64,000 nt of DNA from Streptomyces sp. MUM 2J (GTDB taxonomy: Bacteria > Actinomycetota > Actinomycetes > Streptomycetales > Streptomycetaceae), in the NCBI RefSeq assembly GCF_022414535.1, contig NZ_JADWYM010000036.1, positions 1 through 64,000 on the forward strand, read 5' to 3'. Position 1 is the stretch's first letter, and every line of letters begins with the position of its first letter. Below the pieces are notes generated by a model that had not been told where the DNA came from, searched no databases, and saw nothing but the letters and a program-made list of their open reading frames with translations. Positions 19,085-28,182 of the stretch are shown in pieces. The translations under genes and the position numbers were made by a program.

Positions 19085-19498
19085 TCACTTGCCAAGTCGG
19101 ACGGAACCGGCGTCCGGTTGCCTCCCCGCGCCGATCGTGGCGCAGATCACAGCGAGGGCCATGCCGCCGAGCAGGAAGAGGTAGGAGCCGCTTCCCGCGC
19201 CGAACAGGAAATCACCCTCGGGACGGCCGGCGGTGAGGGCGATGACGGTGATCACCCAGCCCGCGGCGGGCGCGACGGCTCCCCCGCGGCTGCGGGTGGC
19301 CCGGGACCCGCCGAGGAAGAGCCCGCCCGCGCCCGCGAGGGCGAGCAGCAGTCCGCCGGGGAACCAGCCGGCCTGCACCAGCGATCCGGCGATGCCGGTG
19401 ACCGCGCCGAGGAGGAACAGCCCGAGGTAGGCGGCGAACCGTCCGGCCGAGGGCGGCTTGAACGGCTGGGCGAGCGGGGAGGTGATGCGGTCGCTCAC
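19085..19498 (-). CDS. DUF6113-like small membrane protein
   Basis: 137 residues with four hydrophobic segments (AAYLGLFLLGAVTGIAGSLV, GGLLLALAGAGGLFLGG, GWVITVIALTAG, SYLFLLGGMALAVICATI), so an integral membrane protein of unknown function. The family name is from memory of the protein that follows mshB in streptomycetes. The GTG start overlaps the mshB stop as GTGA, so it is translated with mshB, suggesting but not proving a link to mycothiol metabolism or simply a conserved pairing. Confidence 0.8.
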   Translation of the reverse strand: MSDRITSPLAQPFKPPSAGRFAAYLGLFLLGAVTGIAGSLVQAGWFPGGLLLALAGAGGLFLGGSRATRSRGGAVAPAAGWVITVIALTAGRPEGDFLFGAGSGSYLFLLGGMALAVICATIGAGRQPDAGSVRLGK

Positions 19499-20520
19499 GA
19501 GGCGCCCTCGTTCCCGGGTGAGATCCCCGCGGAGTCTCCGGCGGAACCACCGGACGCGTTCACGGCGGAGCCCCCCGACGCGTTCGCGGCGGAACCCCCT
19601 GCGGAGGTCCCGGCGAACAGATCGGTCTCCGGCAGGGCCCCCTCCGGCCCGCCCGTCCCGGAGCCGTGCGCGCGCTCCCCGTGTACCAACTCGTAGTACT
19701 CGGTGGTGAACAGGGGCTGCACGAGTTGGTTGGAGAGGGCGAAGTAGGGTTCGGCGACCTCGACCTGGGTGGCGTGCGCCCGCATCGCCGCGGCCTTGGC
19801 CGCGGCGTACGCGGTGCCGTCGACCGCCGCCGTGACGCGTTCCTCCCCCACCACGCCGGGGACGTCCTCGACGGCTGCACTCCTGTCGAAGGGCAGGCCG
19901 GGCAGGTCGCCGGCCAGCCGGTCGAAGGCGGCCTCGACGACGGGGCGCGGGACCCGGTTGACGTAGACCTTCGGGATCGTCCAGCCGGCCTCGGCGGCGA
20001 GCTGCACCGCCCGCATGGCGACCCGGTGGGCCTGGATGTGGTCGGGGTGGCCGTAGCCGCCGTTGTCGTCGTAGGTGACCAGCACCTGGGGGCTGGTCTC
20101 CAGGATCACCCGGACGAGGTGCCCGGCGGCCTCGTCCGGGTCGGCCTGCCAGAAGCAGTGCGGGTCGTCGTTGTCGGGCAGGCCCGTCATCCCGGAGTCG
20201 CCGTAGCGGCCGGCGCCGCCCAGCAGGCGGAAGTCGGTGACACCGAGGGCGCGCATGGCGGCCGTCAGCTCGCCCAGCCGCCATTGGCCCAGTGCGGCGC
20301 CGCTCAGGTGCCGCAGTTCGGGCGGGATGACCTCGCCGCGCTCGCCGAGGGTGCAGGTCACCAGTGTCACCTGCGCGCCCTCGGCGGCATACCTGGCCAT
20401 GGTCGCGCCGTTGTTGATCGACTCGTCGTCCGGGTGCGCGTGCACCAGGAGCAGACGCCGCGCGGCGCGAGGCGGGGATTCCCCCGGCCGGGAGGACGCG
20501 GGCGCGGTCTGTTCGGTCAT
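19495..20520 (-). CDS. mshB: GlcNAc-Ins deacetylase, mycothiol biosynthesis
   Basis: 341 residues. MshB removes the acetyl group from N-acetylglucosaminyl-inositol, giving the amine that is joined to cysteine on the way to mycothiol, the main thiol of actinobacteria. The zinc-binding LmbE/PIG-L motif AHPDDE at 28-33 and the second motif HPDH at 158-161 are intact, as is the family stretch DPHCFWQAD. The last about 60 residues are an Ala/Gly/Ser-rich tail with imperfect ASGGSA repeats, beyond the usual enzyme length and probably disordered. It is cotranscribed with the overlapping membrane protein gene. Confidence 0.94.
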   Translation of the reverse strand: MTEQTAPASSRPGESPPRAARRLLLVHAHPDDESINNGATMARYAAEGAQVTLVTCTLGERGEVIPPELRHLSGAALGQWRLGELTAAMRALGVTDFRLLGGAGRYGDSGMTGLPDNDDPHCFWQADPDEAAGHLVRVILETSPQVLVTYDDNGGYGHPDHIQAHRVAMRAVQLAAEAGWTIPKVYVNRVPRPVVEAAFDRLAGDLPGLPFDRSAAVEDVPGVVGEERVTAAVDGTAYAAAKAAAMRAHATQVEVAEPYFALSNQLVQPLFTTEYYELVHGERAHGSGTGGPEGALPETDLFAGTSAGGSAANASGGSAVNASGGSAGDSAGISPGNEGAS

Positions 20521-20709
20521 GCCACCCACCCTAGGGGGTCTTTCGGAGGTCCCGCACAGCACCCGCGGCGCCCGGCACGCCCTCCTCCACCTCGCAGCCG
20601 GACGCACCGTGCCCCGCTCACCATCGAGGACGAGCGGACGTCGCCCCCCGCGCCCCGTCCGCCGAACACGCCGCGGGGCCCGCGGCACAGGTCCCGCCCA
20701 CCCCCGGTC

Positions 20710-20728
20710 ACCCGGCCCCCGGCCGGGT
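20710..20728 (-). terminator. Hairpin terminator after the small membrane protein
   Basis: Eight-base arms 20710-20717 and 20721-20728 around CCC begin about ten bases beyond the stop of the leftward small gene. A second tight inverted repeat lies at 20670-20686. Together they should end that transcript before mshB. Confidence 0.6.
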
Positions 20729-20737
20729 CGGCGCAGG

Positions 20738-20932
20738 TCAGAACTTGAGGTTGCCGATCATGCCCGCGATGTTCGTGGTCAGCTCGCTGATCGTGGGGGC
20801 CACCGTCGACGACGCGAGGTAGAACCCGAGCAGCATGCAGACGACCGCGTGCGCCGCCTTCAGTCCGGACTTCTTGATGAGAAGGAAGACGATGATCGCC
20901 AGCAGCACCACCGCCGAAATCGAGAGTGCCAC
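20738..20932 (-). CDS. Small conserved two-helix membrane protein
   Basis: 64 residues. Two hydrophobic helices (SISAVVLLAIIVFLLI and HAVVCMLLGFYLASS) are joined by the basic turn KKSGLKAA; the polar C-terminus resembles a short amphipathic helix. No function is known to me, but a protein like this sits between mshB and an S9 peptidase in other streptomycetes. The GTG start has a strong GGAGG eight bases upstream, implying efficient translation. Divergent from the peptidase gene. Confidence 0.85.
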   Translation of the reverse strand: MALSISAVVLLAIIVFLLIKKSGLKAAHAVVCMLLGFYLASSTVAPTISELTTNIAGMIGNLKF

Positions 20933-21088
20933 GGCGGTTCACCTCCAAACAGAGCAGGGCACGGTGTAAGTCCACGCAGGAGCCAGCAGGTTGATACCCA
21001 CACAGCGTTAGTGATCATAGCTATCCGTACGCGCGCATCGGTCGGCGCACGGACGCGCAAGGGGGCGCATGGCCAATATGGTCGAGGC

Positions 21089-23209
21089 ATGACGACCGAG
21101 CCTGACTCCTTTCCCCGGCGGCACGCCCGCACCCAGCGTTTCAGCCTCGGCGCGCCGCGTTCCTTCACCGTGGCGCCCGACGGCACCCGTGTCGTGTTCC
21201 TGAGGTCGAGTTCCGGTACGGACCGGGCGGGCGCCCTGTGGGTGCTGGATCCGGCGGACGGCAGCGAGCGCGCGGCCGCCGACCCCGCAGCCCTGCTGGG
21301 CGGGGCCGACGAGGCCCTGCCGCCCGAGGAGCGGGCGCGCCGCGAGCGGAGCCGGGAGGGTGGCGCCGGCATCGTCGGCTATGCCACCGACACGGCCGTG
21401 GAGCTCGCGTCTTTCGCCTTGTCAGGGCGGCTTTTCACGGCGGAGCTGCGCGCCGGGACGGCCCGCGAACTGCCCGCCGCCGGGCCGGTGGTGGACCCGC
21501 GCCCTTCCCCCGACGGCCGTCATGTCGCCTATGCCGCGCGGGGTGCCCTGCGGGTGGTGGGCACCGAGGGCGACGGGGACCGGGCGCTGATGGAGCCCGA
21601 GGCCGAGGGGATCTCGTACGGGCTGGCGGAGTTCGTCGCGGCCGAGGAGATGGCACGTTCGCGCGGGTTCTGGTGGGCGCCGGAGTCGGATCGGCTGCTG
21701 GTGGCGCGCGTGGACGACACGCCGGTGGAGCGGTGGTGGATCGCGGATCCGGCCAGGCCGGAACGTGAGCCATCCCACGTGGCCTATCCGGCGGCGGGCA
21801 CGGCCAACGCGGACGTACGGCTGTTCGTGGTGGGCCTCGACGGGGCACGCACGGAGGTCTCCTGGGACCGGGCGCGCTATCCGTATCTGGCGCGAGTGCA
21901 CTGGTCAGCCGCGGGTGCACCGCTGCTTCTGGTACAGGCCCGCGACCAGCGCAGCCAGCTGTACCTGGCGGTGGACCCGGACAGCGGTGCGACCCGGATG
22001 GTGCACGCCGACGAAGATCCGATTTGGCTGGAACTTTTCGCCGGGGTGCCGTGCTGGTCGCCCTCCGGTCAGCTGGTCCGGATCGCGGACGAGGGCGGGG
22101 CGCGCGTCCTCGCGGTCGGTGAACGCCCGTTGACCAACCGGCAGTTGCATGTGCGGGCGGTCCTCGACGTCGGGGACGAGGACGTGCTGGTCTCGGCCTC
22201 GGCCGGCGCGGACGCGGAGGTTCCGGAGATCGGCGAGGTGCACGTCTACCGGGTGAACGAACTGGGCGTGGAGCGCGTGTCGCAGGAGCCCGGCGTGCAC
22301 ACGGCGGTCCGGGCCGGGGGTGTGACCGTCCTGGTGTCGGCCGTGCCGGCCCGGCCGGGCACGCAGGCGCGGGTGCTGCGCGACGGCAAGCACGTGGCGC
22401 CCGTCCACAGTCACGCCGAGGACCCCGGCATGACGCTCCGGGTGACGCTCGCCGAGGGGGGCGCACGGCATGTTCCGTGCGCGGTGCTGTTGCCCCGGGA
22501 CTACGACGGGAGCGCGCCGCTGCCCGTCCTCATGGACCCCTACGGCGGCCCGCACGGCCAGCGGGTGGTCGCGGCGCACAACGCGTACCTGACCTCGCAG
22601 TGGTTCGCCGACCAGGGCTTCGCGGTGGTCGTGGCGGACGGCCGCGGCACGCCGGGCCGCTCCCCCGCCTGGGAGAAGGCGGTCCGGGACGACCTGGCCG
22701 CCGTCGTCCTCCAGGACCAGGTCGACGCCCTCCAGGGGCTGGCCGGCGACTTCCCGCTCGACCTGAGCCGGGTCGCCGTGCGCGGCTGGTCCTTCGGCGG
22801 CTATCTGGCGGCCCTGGCGGTCCTGCGCCGCCCGGACGTCTTCCACGCCGCGGTGGTGGGCGCCCCGGTCACCGACCTGCGCCTGTACGACACCCACTAC
22901 CAGGAGCGGTACCTGGGCCACCCGGCCGAGCAGCCGGAGGTGTACCGGCGCAACTCGCTGATCGACGACGCCGGCCTGGTCGACGCCGCCGAGCCGTACC
23001 GGCCGATGATGATCATCCATGGTCTCGCCGACGACAACGTCGTGGTCGCCCACTCACTGCGCCTGTCCTCGGCCCTGCTGGCCGCCGGCCGCCCGCACGA
23101 GGTGCTGCCGCTGTCCGGTGTCACCCACATGACGCCGCAGGAGGCGGTCGCGGAGAATCTGCTCCGCCTCCAGCTGGACTTCCTCAAGCGGTCGCTGTCC
23201 CTGACCTGA
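21089..23209 (+). CDS. S9 family serine peptidase (DPP-IV/prolyl oligopeptidase type)
   Basis: 706 residues, cytosolic, no signal peptide. The N-terminal two thirds is a beta-propeller of the DPP-IV type (DPRPSPDGRHVAYAARG, EFVAAEEMARSRGFWWAPES) that gates access to the C-terminal alpha/beta hydrolase. The catalytic triad is intact: S568 in GWSFGG, D648 in HGLADDNVV and H680 in SGVTHM; YGGPHGQ begins the catalytic domain. The EE in the propeller segment fits binding of a free peptide N-terminus, as in dipeptidyl peptidases. It likely trims short peptides, which fits the peptide importers nearby. The ATG start is the first with family-like N-terminal sequence. Confidence 0.92.
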   Translation: MTTEPDSFPRRHARTQRFSLGAPRSFTVAPDGTRVVFLRSSSGTDRAGALWVLDPADGSERAAADPAALLGGADEALPPEERARRERSREGGAGIVGYATDTAVELASFALSGRLFTAELRAGTARELPAAGPVVDPRPSPDGRHVAYAARGALRVVGTEGDGDRALMEPEAEGISYGLAEFVAAEEMARSRGFWWAPESDRLLVARVDDTPVERWWIADPARPEREPSHVAYPAAGTANADVRLFVVGLDGARTEVSWDRARYPYLARVHWSAAGAPLLLVQARDQRSQLYLAVDPDSGATRMVHADEDPIWLELFAGVPCWSPSGQLVRIADEGGARVLAVGERPLTNRQLHVRAVLDVGDEDVLVSASAGADAEVPEIGEVHVYRVNELGVERVSQEPGVHTAVRAGGVTVLVSAVPARPGTQARVLRDGKHVAPVHSHAEDPGMTLRVTLAEGGARHVPCAVLLPRDYDGSAPLPVLMDPYGGPHGQRVVAAHNAYLTSQWFADQGFAVVVADGRGTPGRSPAWEKAVRDDLAAVVLQDQVDALQGLAGDFPLDLSRVAVRGWSFGGYLAALAVLRRPDVFHAAVVGAPVTDLRLYDTHYQERYLGHPAEQPEVYRRNSLIDDAGLVDAAEPYRPMMIIHGLADDNVVVAHSLRLSSALLAAGRPHEVLPLSGVTHMTPQEAVAENLLRLQLDFLKRSLSLT

Positions 23210-23233
23210 GCGCTCCGCCGGACGTGCCGAGAC

Positions 23234-23256
23234 GCGCCGCCGATCGCCGGCGGCGC
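23234..23256. terminator. Hairpin between convergent genes
   Basis: Nine-base perfect arms 23234-23242 and 23248-23256 lie between the stops of the S9 peptidase and the YHYH lipoprotein. A further GC-rich segment at about 23270-23298 (CCCC, T-rich loop, GGGG) resembles an element common downstream of Streptomyces genes. Either could end transcription in both directions. Confidence 0.6.
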
Positions 23257-23332
23257 CGTCGCGGCCGGTCGCGCGGCTCCCCGCGCCCCTTTTCGGGGTG
23301 TTGCCGATCCGCAGCGGACCTCACCGCTGCCG

Positions 23333-24385
23333 TCAGTTCTCGACCGTGGTACTGGATCCTGGTGTTCCGGCGCGGGTGCCCTCCCGTGCGTAGGTCTCGG
23401 TCGTCACCGTTCCCTGGGGATCGGTGAAGGTGAAGTGGACGCTCGATGAGGTGACGGTGTACGCCACCTCGCCGGTGGCGCCGTCCAGAGAGTACTCAAG
23501 CCGGTACGAGCCTGATGTGGCGGACTTGAAGCCTGTGATGGTCGCTCCGGCCAGCGGCGTCTGGGCAGGCCGGAACGGTGTGGTGACGGGCTGGGGGTCC
23601 ACCTGGTCGTCCACGACGCTGACCACGCCTCGCAGACCTCCGTTGATGTAGGGGTAGGTGCGCGTGCCGTGGTAGTGGTAGGTGCCATCGGGCGACTCGT
23701 GACCGTTGAACCTGTCCAGGCCGGTGACAGTGCTGCCATCGGGCTCGGTCTCGCCGTAGACGGGATAGCCGTCGAGCGCATAGGCGATGGGGAGTTCCTT
23801 GCCGACGGAGTCCTGCAGGTGCAGAGGGGCGATGTGGTAGTGGTAGTCGTCACCGCGTCCGGCGTGGCCGCCCCACTTGTCGAGTTCGCCCGCCAGGTAT
23901 GCGTCGTCGCCTCGGTTGTTGAGCGCGTTGAAGATCGGCACGCCGTTCACCGCGAGAGCGATGGCCCCGCGGTAGAGAGCCGTCTTTCCCGACACCGGCT
24001 CGTCTGCCAGCGCCGGCGCGGAAGGGATGCGCCAGGCGTTGGTCCCGGTGTAGGGCTGGGACACGGGTACCTGCTGCTGCCAACTCGTTATGCCCACCAT
24101 CATGTTGTGGGCCGGCAGGCCGTTGCTCTCGACGAGCCAGAACTCGCCGTCACTGACGACCTTGACGGTGTCGGCGAACTCCTCGAAGCCGCTCAGCGTG
24201 GTGAGCGGCACCCCGCTTGTCCGTTCGGCTGTGCCCGTACTCCGGTTCCTGGGGGAGTCGCTGCATGCCCCGAGGAAGGCGGCACCCAGTCCGGCCGCCC
24301 CCGCTCGCAGTAGCCGGCGCCTGGTCACCATGTGTGCAGGAAGCCGGATGCAGCCGTGTTCGTGGTGCTCGCGCGGGTCAGGCAT
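23333..24385 (-). CDS. YHYH-domain secreted lipoprotein
   Basis: 350 residues. A twin-arginine-like start (TRRRLLRAG) and the lipobox FLGAC at about 41 predict export, perhaps by Tat, and lipid anchoring. The YHYH domain fills about 95-275 and carries the motif twice: DDYHYHIAP, about two thirds in, and DGTYHYHGTRTYPY about 60 residues later. The paired histidines suggest metal binding. Its biochemical role is unknown. A beta-rich C-terminal domain follows. Last gene of a three-lipoprotein operon, 12 bases after the PEBP-like gene, with AGGAG nine bases before the ATG. Confidence 0.85.
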   Translation of the reverse strand: MPDPREHHEHGCIRLPAHMVTRRRLLRAGAAGLGAAFLGACSDSPRNRSTGTAERTSGVPLTTLSGFEEFADTVKVVSDGEFWLVESNGLPAHNMMVGITSWQQQVPVSQPYTGTNAWRIPSAPALADEPVSGKTALYRGAIALAVNGVPIFNALNNRGDDAYLAGELDKWGGHAGRGDDYHYHIAPLHLQDSVGKELPIAYALDGYPVYGETEPDGSTVTGLDRFNGHESPDGTYHYHGTRTYPYINGGLRGVVSVVDDQVDPQPVTTPFRPAQTPLAGATITGFKSATSGSYRLEYSLDGATGEVAYTVTSSSVHFTFTDPQGTVTTETYAREGTRAGTPGSSTTVEN

Positions 24386-24397
24386 GTGAAGGAACTC

Positions 24398-25021
24398 CTA
24401 TGAGCGGCGGGCGTAGGTGACGGTGAGGGAGTCGCGGGCGAGTGTGATGTCGTCGACAGCAGCCAGCAGCGCCTCACGGTCGACAGCCGCCGGGTCGGGC
24501 AGCTCGGCCGGCCCGGACAGGGCGTACACGGTGATGGTGTAGGCCTTCTCCCCCGGTCCCTTCGAACACGGAGGGGCGTAGCCGAGTTGATCACTCACAC
24601 TGTTGGTGCCGACCGTCGCATCGCCGTTCGAGCCGGCCGCGAGGCCCGTGACGGCCGGATCGATGCCCCACAGTGTCCAGTACCAGTGCCAGTCGTCATC
24701 GGGGGCGTGATGGTCCATCAACACCGCTAGGCTTCTTGTCCCGTCGGGCACGTCGGCCCACTCGATCGGTGGTGAGATCGCCGAACCGTCACAGGTGAAG
24801 TCGACGGGTAGTTCTCCGCCGTCGGCCATCGTCGGGCTGACGATGCTGAACCCGCTCGACATCGCTGTGCCGCTCGGATGTGGGGTCACCTCGGCTCTGG
24901 TCGTGTCCGATCTGGTGGGTGCTGCTGATGATGTCGTCGTCGGTCCGCCGCCGCAGGCGGTAGTGATCAAGGCGAGTGCCAAGACGACGGACGCGTGCTC
25001 GCCCCGGTGGAGCGATGTCAT
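24398..25021 (-). CDS. PEBP/YbhB-like secreted lipoprotein
   Basis: 207 residues. Signal peptide with lipobox ITTAC at about 23, then a Ser/Thr-rich linker and a YbhB/YbcL-type phosphatidylethanolamine-binding fold from about 55 onward. Family motifs: GGELPVDFTCDG, LMDHHAPDDDWHWYW (the usual ligand-site Asp/His motif) and LGYAPPCSKGPGEKAYTIT. Such proteins bind phosphorylated head groups or act as protein inhibitors; the ligand here is unknown. The ATG overlaps the stop of the upstream lipoprotein gene (ATGA). YHYH and PEBP proteins tend to co-occur, which supports a shared task. Confidence 0.87.
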   Translation of the reverse strand: MTSLHRGEHASVVLALALITTACGGGPTTTSSAAPTRSDTTRAEVTPHPSGTAMSSGFSIVSPTMADGGELPVDFTCDGSAISPPIEWADVPDGTRSLAVLMDHHAPDDDWHWYWTLWGIDPAVTGLAAGSNGDATVGTNSVSDQLGYAPPCSKGPGEKAYTITVYALSGPAELPDPAAVDREALLAAVDDITLARDSLTVTYARRS

Positions 25022-25737
25022 GCGGTGATCTCTTTTCGGAAGAGGATCGTGTTGTCGATCTTGAGGTCGGAACCCCAGATCAGCTTGGCGCCGTCATCCC
25101 ACTCGATTTCGGCGTAGCCCCCCTTCGGCCCGACGTCGGCGACAGTCCACTCAGTTGCCGACCCCCATGACGTGTCATTGAAGTCGGCGCTCGTCCAGTC
25201 CTTCGGGGTATCAATGATCTCGGACTCACATGCGGTATCCGGGTCGGTGCTCTTCTCGCATTCGGTGTTCAGTGGGGCGCGGTGCACGACAAGCTCAGAC
25301 CAGGAGTCATCCGTTGCTGCGACGACCTTTCCGCTCCCCAAGTCGGTAACCTGCGCAACCATGCCGCCGTCACCCATCTGCTGCTTGTCCGTGCCGATGT
25401 ACTCGAGCCCGGAATCAGACTCCTTGAAGTCCTTTGCTTCAATCGCCACAGTGAAAGGAGCTACAGCCCTGAAGGTGAACGTCTCCGCGTTGAAGGAGCG
25501 TTCGGTCGTGATCGGCACCGAGTCTTCGCCGATCAGTTCACCGTCGACATAGACAGCCATCCAGTTGTCCGCCCAGATATCGATCTGGTACGCAGTCGAA
25601 TCACCGGCGCTCTCATCGGCGGTGCGGGATCCACCCCCCTCTGCCCGGCCTACGCCTTGAGAATCGGATCCTGAGGCGCATGCGGCAGCCGAAGCGGCAA
25701 GCATGAGGGAAAGAAGGGCAGTACGGATGTGACGCAT
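25018..25737 (-). CDS. Secreted beta-sandwich-like lipoprotein, function unknown
   Basis: 239 residues. Signal peptide with lipobox ASAAAC at about 20, an acidic Ser/Gly linker, then a domain beginning YQIDIWADNWMAVYVDGELI and ending KLIWGSDLKIDNTILFRKEI. The motifs DWTSADFNDTSWG and DNTILFR are typical of galactose-binding-like jellyroll domains in secreted proteins. Three cysteines (TECEK, DTACES and the lipobox) leave one possible disulfide. GAGGTG stands eight bases before the ATG. First gene of the lipoprotein trio, translationally coupled to the PEBP-like gene. I do not recognise a named family. Confidence 0.82.
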   Translation of the reverse strand: MRHIRTALLSLMLAASAAACASGSDSQGVGRAEGGGSRTADESAGDSTAYQIDIWADNWMAVYVDGELIGEDSVPITTERSFNAETFTFRAVAPFTVAIEAKDFKESDSGLEYIGTDKQQMGDGGMVAQVTDLGSGKVVAATDDSWSELVVHRAPLNTECEKSTDPDTACESEIIDTPKDWTSADFNDTSWGSATEWTVADVGPKGGYAEIEWDDGAKLIWGSDLKIDNTILFRKEITA

Positions 25738-25948
25738 TGGACGGACACCTCGCCGGAAGATGGAAGGTGGGGTGAACCCGTCAGCGCCAGCCCCCGCTTG
25801 CGGGGCACCCCGATCAGCACCGAGGGCGGTCAACTGATCGCGAGCGCCAGAACAGCCGGTCTCCGACGCGCTTTACTTCAGACCCGCCCCTCCCGAGTCC
25901 ACGCCGGCAGCACGAAAGCCGGTTCACCGGACCACCGAATTGACACGG

Positions 25949-25977
25949 AACATACACCGGCCCGACCACCCCGTGAA
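25949..25977 (-). promoter_or_regulatory. Candidate promoter of the lipoprotein trio
   Basis: Read leftward, TTCACG and TATGTT are spaced by 17 bases, about 210 bases upstream of the first lipoprotein ATG. The surrounding spacer 25738-26135 is AT-richer than the flanking genes and holds no gene I can support. Pattern match only. Confidence 0.3.
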
Positions 25978-26135
25978 ATACACAGATGGAAACCCACAGG
26001 AAAACCAATGGAAATCACAGGAAGGCTTGAGGTCGCCTCGCCTCAAACATGTTTACACGCAGGCAACTTGGCGGAAGCGGCACCGATATACGGACACGGA
26101 AGGCTGAACAGCGTACGGCCGTGCGGGTGCCGTAG

Positions 26136-26169
26136 ACGGGCCGGGGTGCGTCGTGTCACCCCGGCCCGT
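26136..26169 (-). terminator. Terminator overlapping the stop of the importer operon
   Basis: Thirteen-base perfect arms 26136-26148 and 26157-26169 with an eight-base loop. The proximal arm includes the stop codon of the last ATPase gene, so termination begins as translation ends. Confidence 0.75.
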
Positions 26170-27197
26170 TGCCGATCTCCTCCGGCGGGACGACCTGCCG
26201 CTCCTCCGCGAAGTGGCACGCCGAGTCGTGCACCGCCGGACCCTGCGCGCTCCGGAACGCCTCCGGTACCGCGAGTTCCGGCACCTCCCGGGCGCACCGC
26301 TCCCGGGCCTTCCAGCAGCGGGTGCGGAAGCGGCAGCCGGACGGGATGTTCGTCGGTGAGGGGACGTCACCGGCGAGGATGATCCGCTCGCGCTCCTCGC
26401 GGGCCTCCGGGTCGGGGACCGGGACGGCGGAGAGCAGCGCCTGGGTGTAGGGGTGCGTCGGGTGGTCGTAGATCTGCGCGTCGGAGCCGATCTCCACGAT
26501 CCGCCCGAGATACATCACGCCGACCCGGTCGGAGATGTGACGGACGATCGACAGGTCGTGCGCGATGAAGACGTACGACAGGTCGAAGTCCTTCTGCAGG
26601 CTCTCCAGCAGGTTGACGACCTGGGCCTGGACGGAGACGTCGAGCGCGGAGACCGGCTCGTCCGCCACGATCACCTCGGGGCGCAGGGCCAGCCCCCGGG
26701 CGATGCCGATGCGCTGGCGCTGACCGCCGGAGAACTGGTGCGGGTAGCGGTTGATGTATTCGGGGTTGAGGCCCACGACGTCGAGCAGTTCCCGGACCCT
26801 GCGGCGCCGGTCGCCCTTGGGCGCGACCTCGGGGTGGATGTCGAAGGGCTCGCCGATGATGTCGCCCACCGTCATGCGGGGGTTGAGGGAGGTGTAGGGG
26901 TCCTGGAACACCATCTGGATGTTGCGGCGGACGGCCCTCAGGGCCCGGCCCGACAGGCGGGTGATGTCCTCGCCCTTGAACCGGATGGTGCCCGCCGTCG
27001 GCCGTTCGAGGTTGACCAGCATCTTGGCGACCGTGGACTTGCCGCAGCCCGACTCGCCGACGATGCCGAGGGTCTCGCCCTGGTGCAGGGTGAGATCGAC
27101 GCCGTCGACGGCCCTGACCGCGCCGATCTGCTTCTTGAAGAGGATGCCCTGGGTGAGCGGGTAGTGCTTGACGAGGCCGCTGACCTCCAGAATCGGC

Positions 27198-27205
<8 letters not shown>
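26156..27205 (-). CDS. Oligopeptide importer ATPase, DppF/OppF type
   Basis: 349 residues. Walker A GESGCGKST, Q loop FQDPYTSLNPR, signature FSGGQRQRIG, Walker B VIVADEPVSALD and the H loop are intact. The C-terminal oligopeptide-transporter domain has the cysteine motif CRFRTRCWKARERC, which can hold an iron-sulfur cluster in this family. It pairs with the DppD-type ATPase to drive peptide uptake. The ATG at 27205 has GGAGGGAG seven bases upstream and overlaps the preceding gene by eight bases, which decides the start over an upstream in-frame codon. Confidence 0.93.
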
Positions 27206-28172
<967 letters not shown>

Positions 28173-28182
28173 GGCGCTCAGG

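Noticed and set aside
16346..19696. Rightward open frame of about 1100 codons across the YoaR-like and neighbouring genes
   Set aside because: Antisense to several recognisable genes, compositionally extreme, no motif, no suitable ribosome binding site.
23270..23298. Possible mobile repeat element in the GC-rich sequence after the S9 peptidase
   Set aside because: Similar GC-rich strings are common after Streptomyces genes; no second copy or target duplication is seen here, so I kept it only as part of a terminator region.
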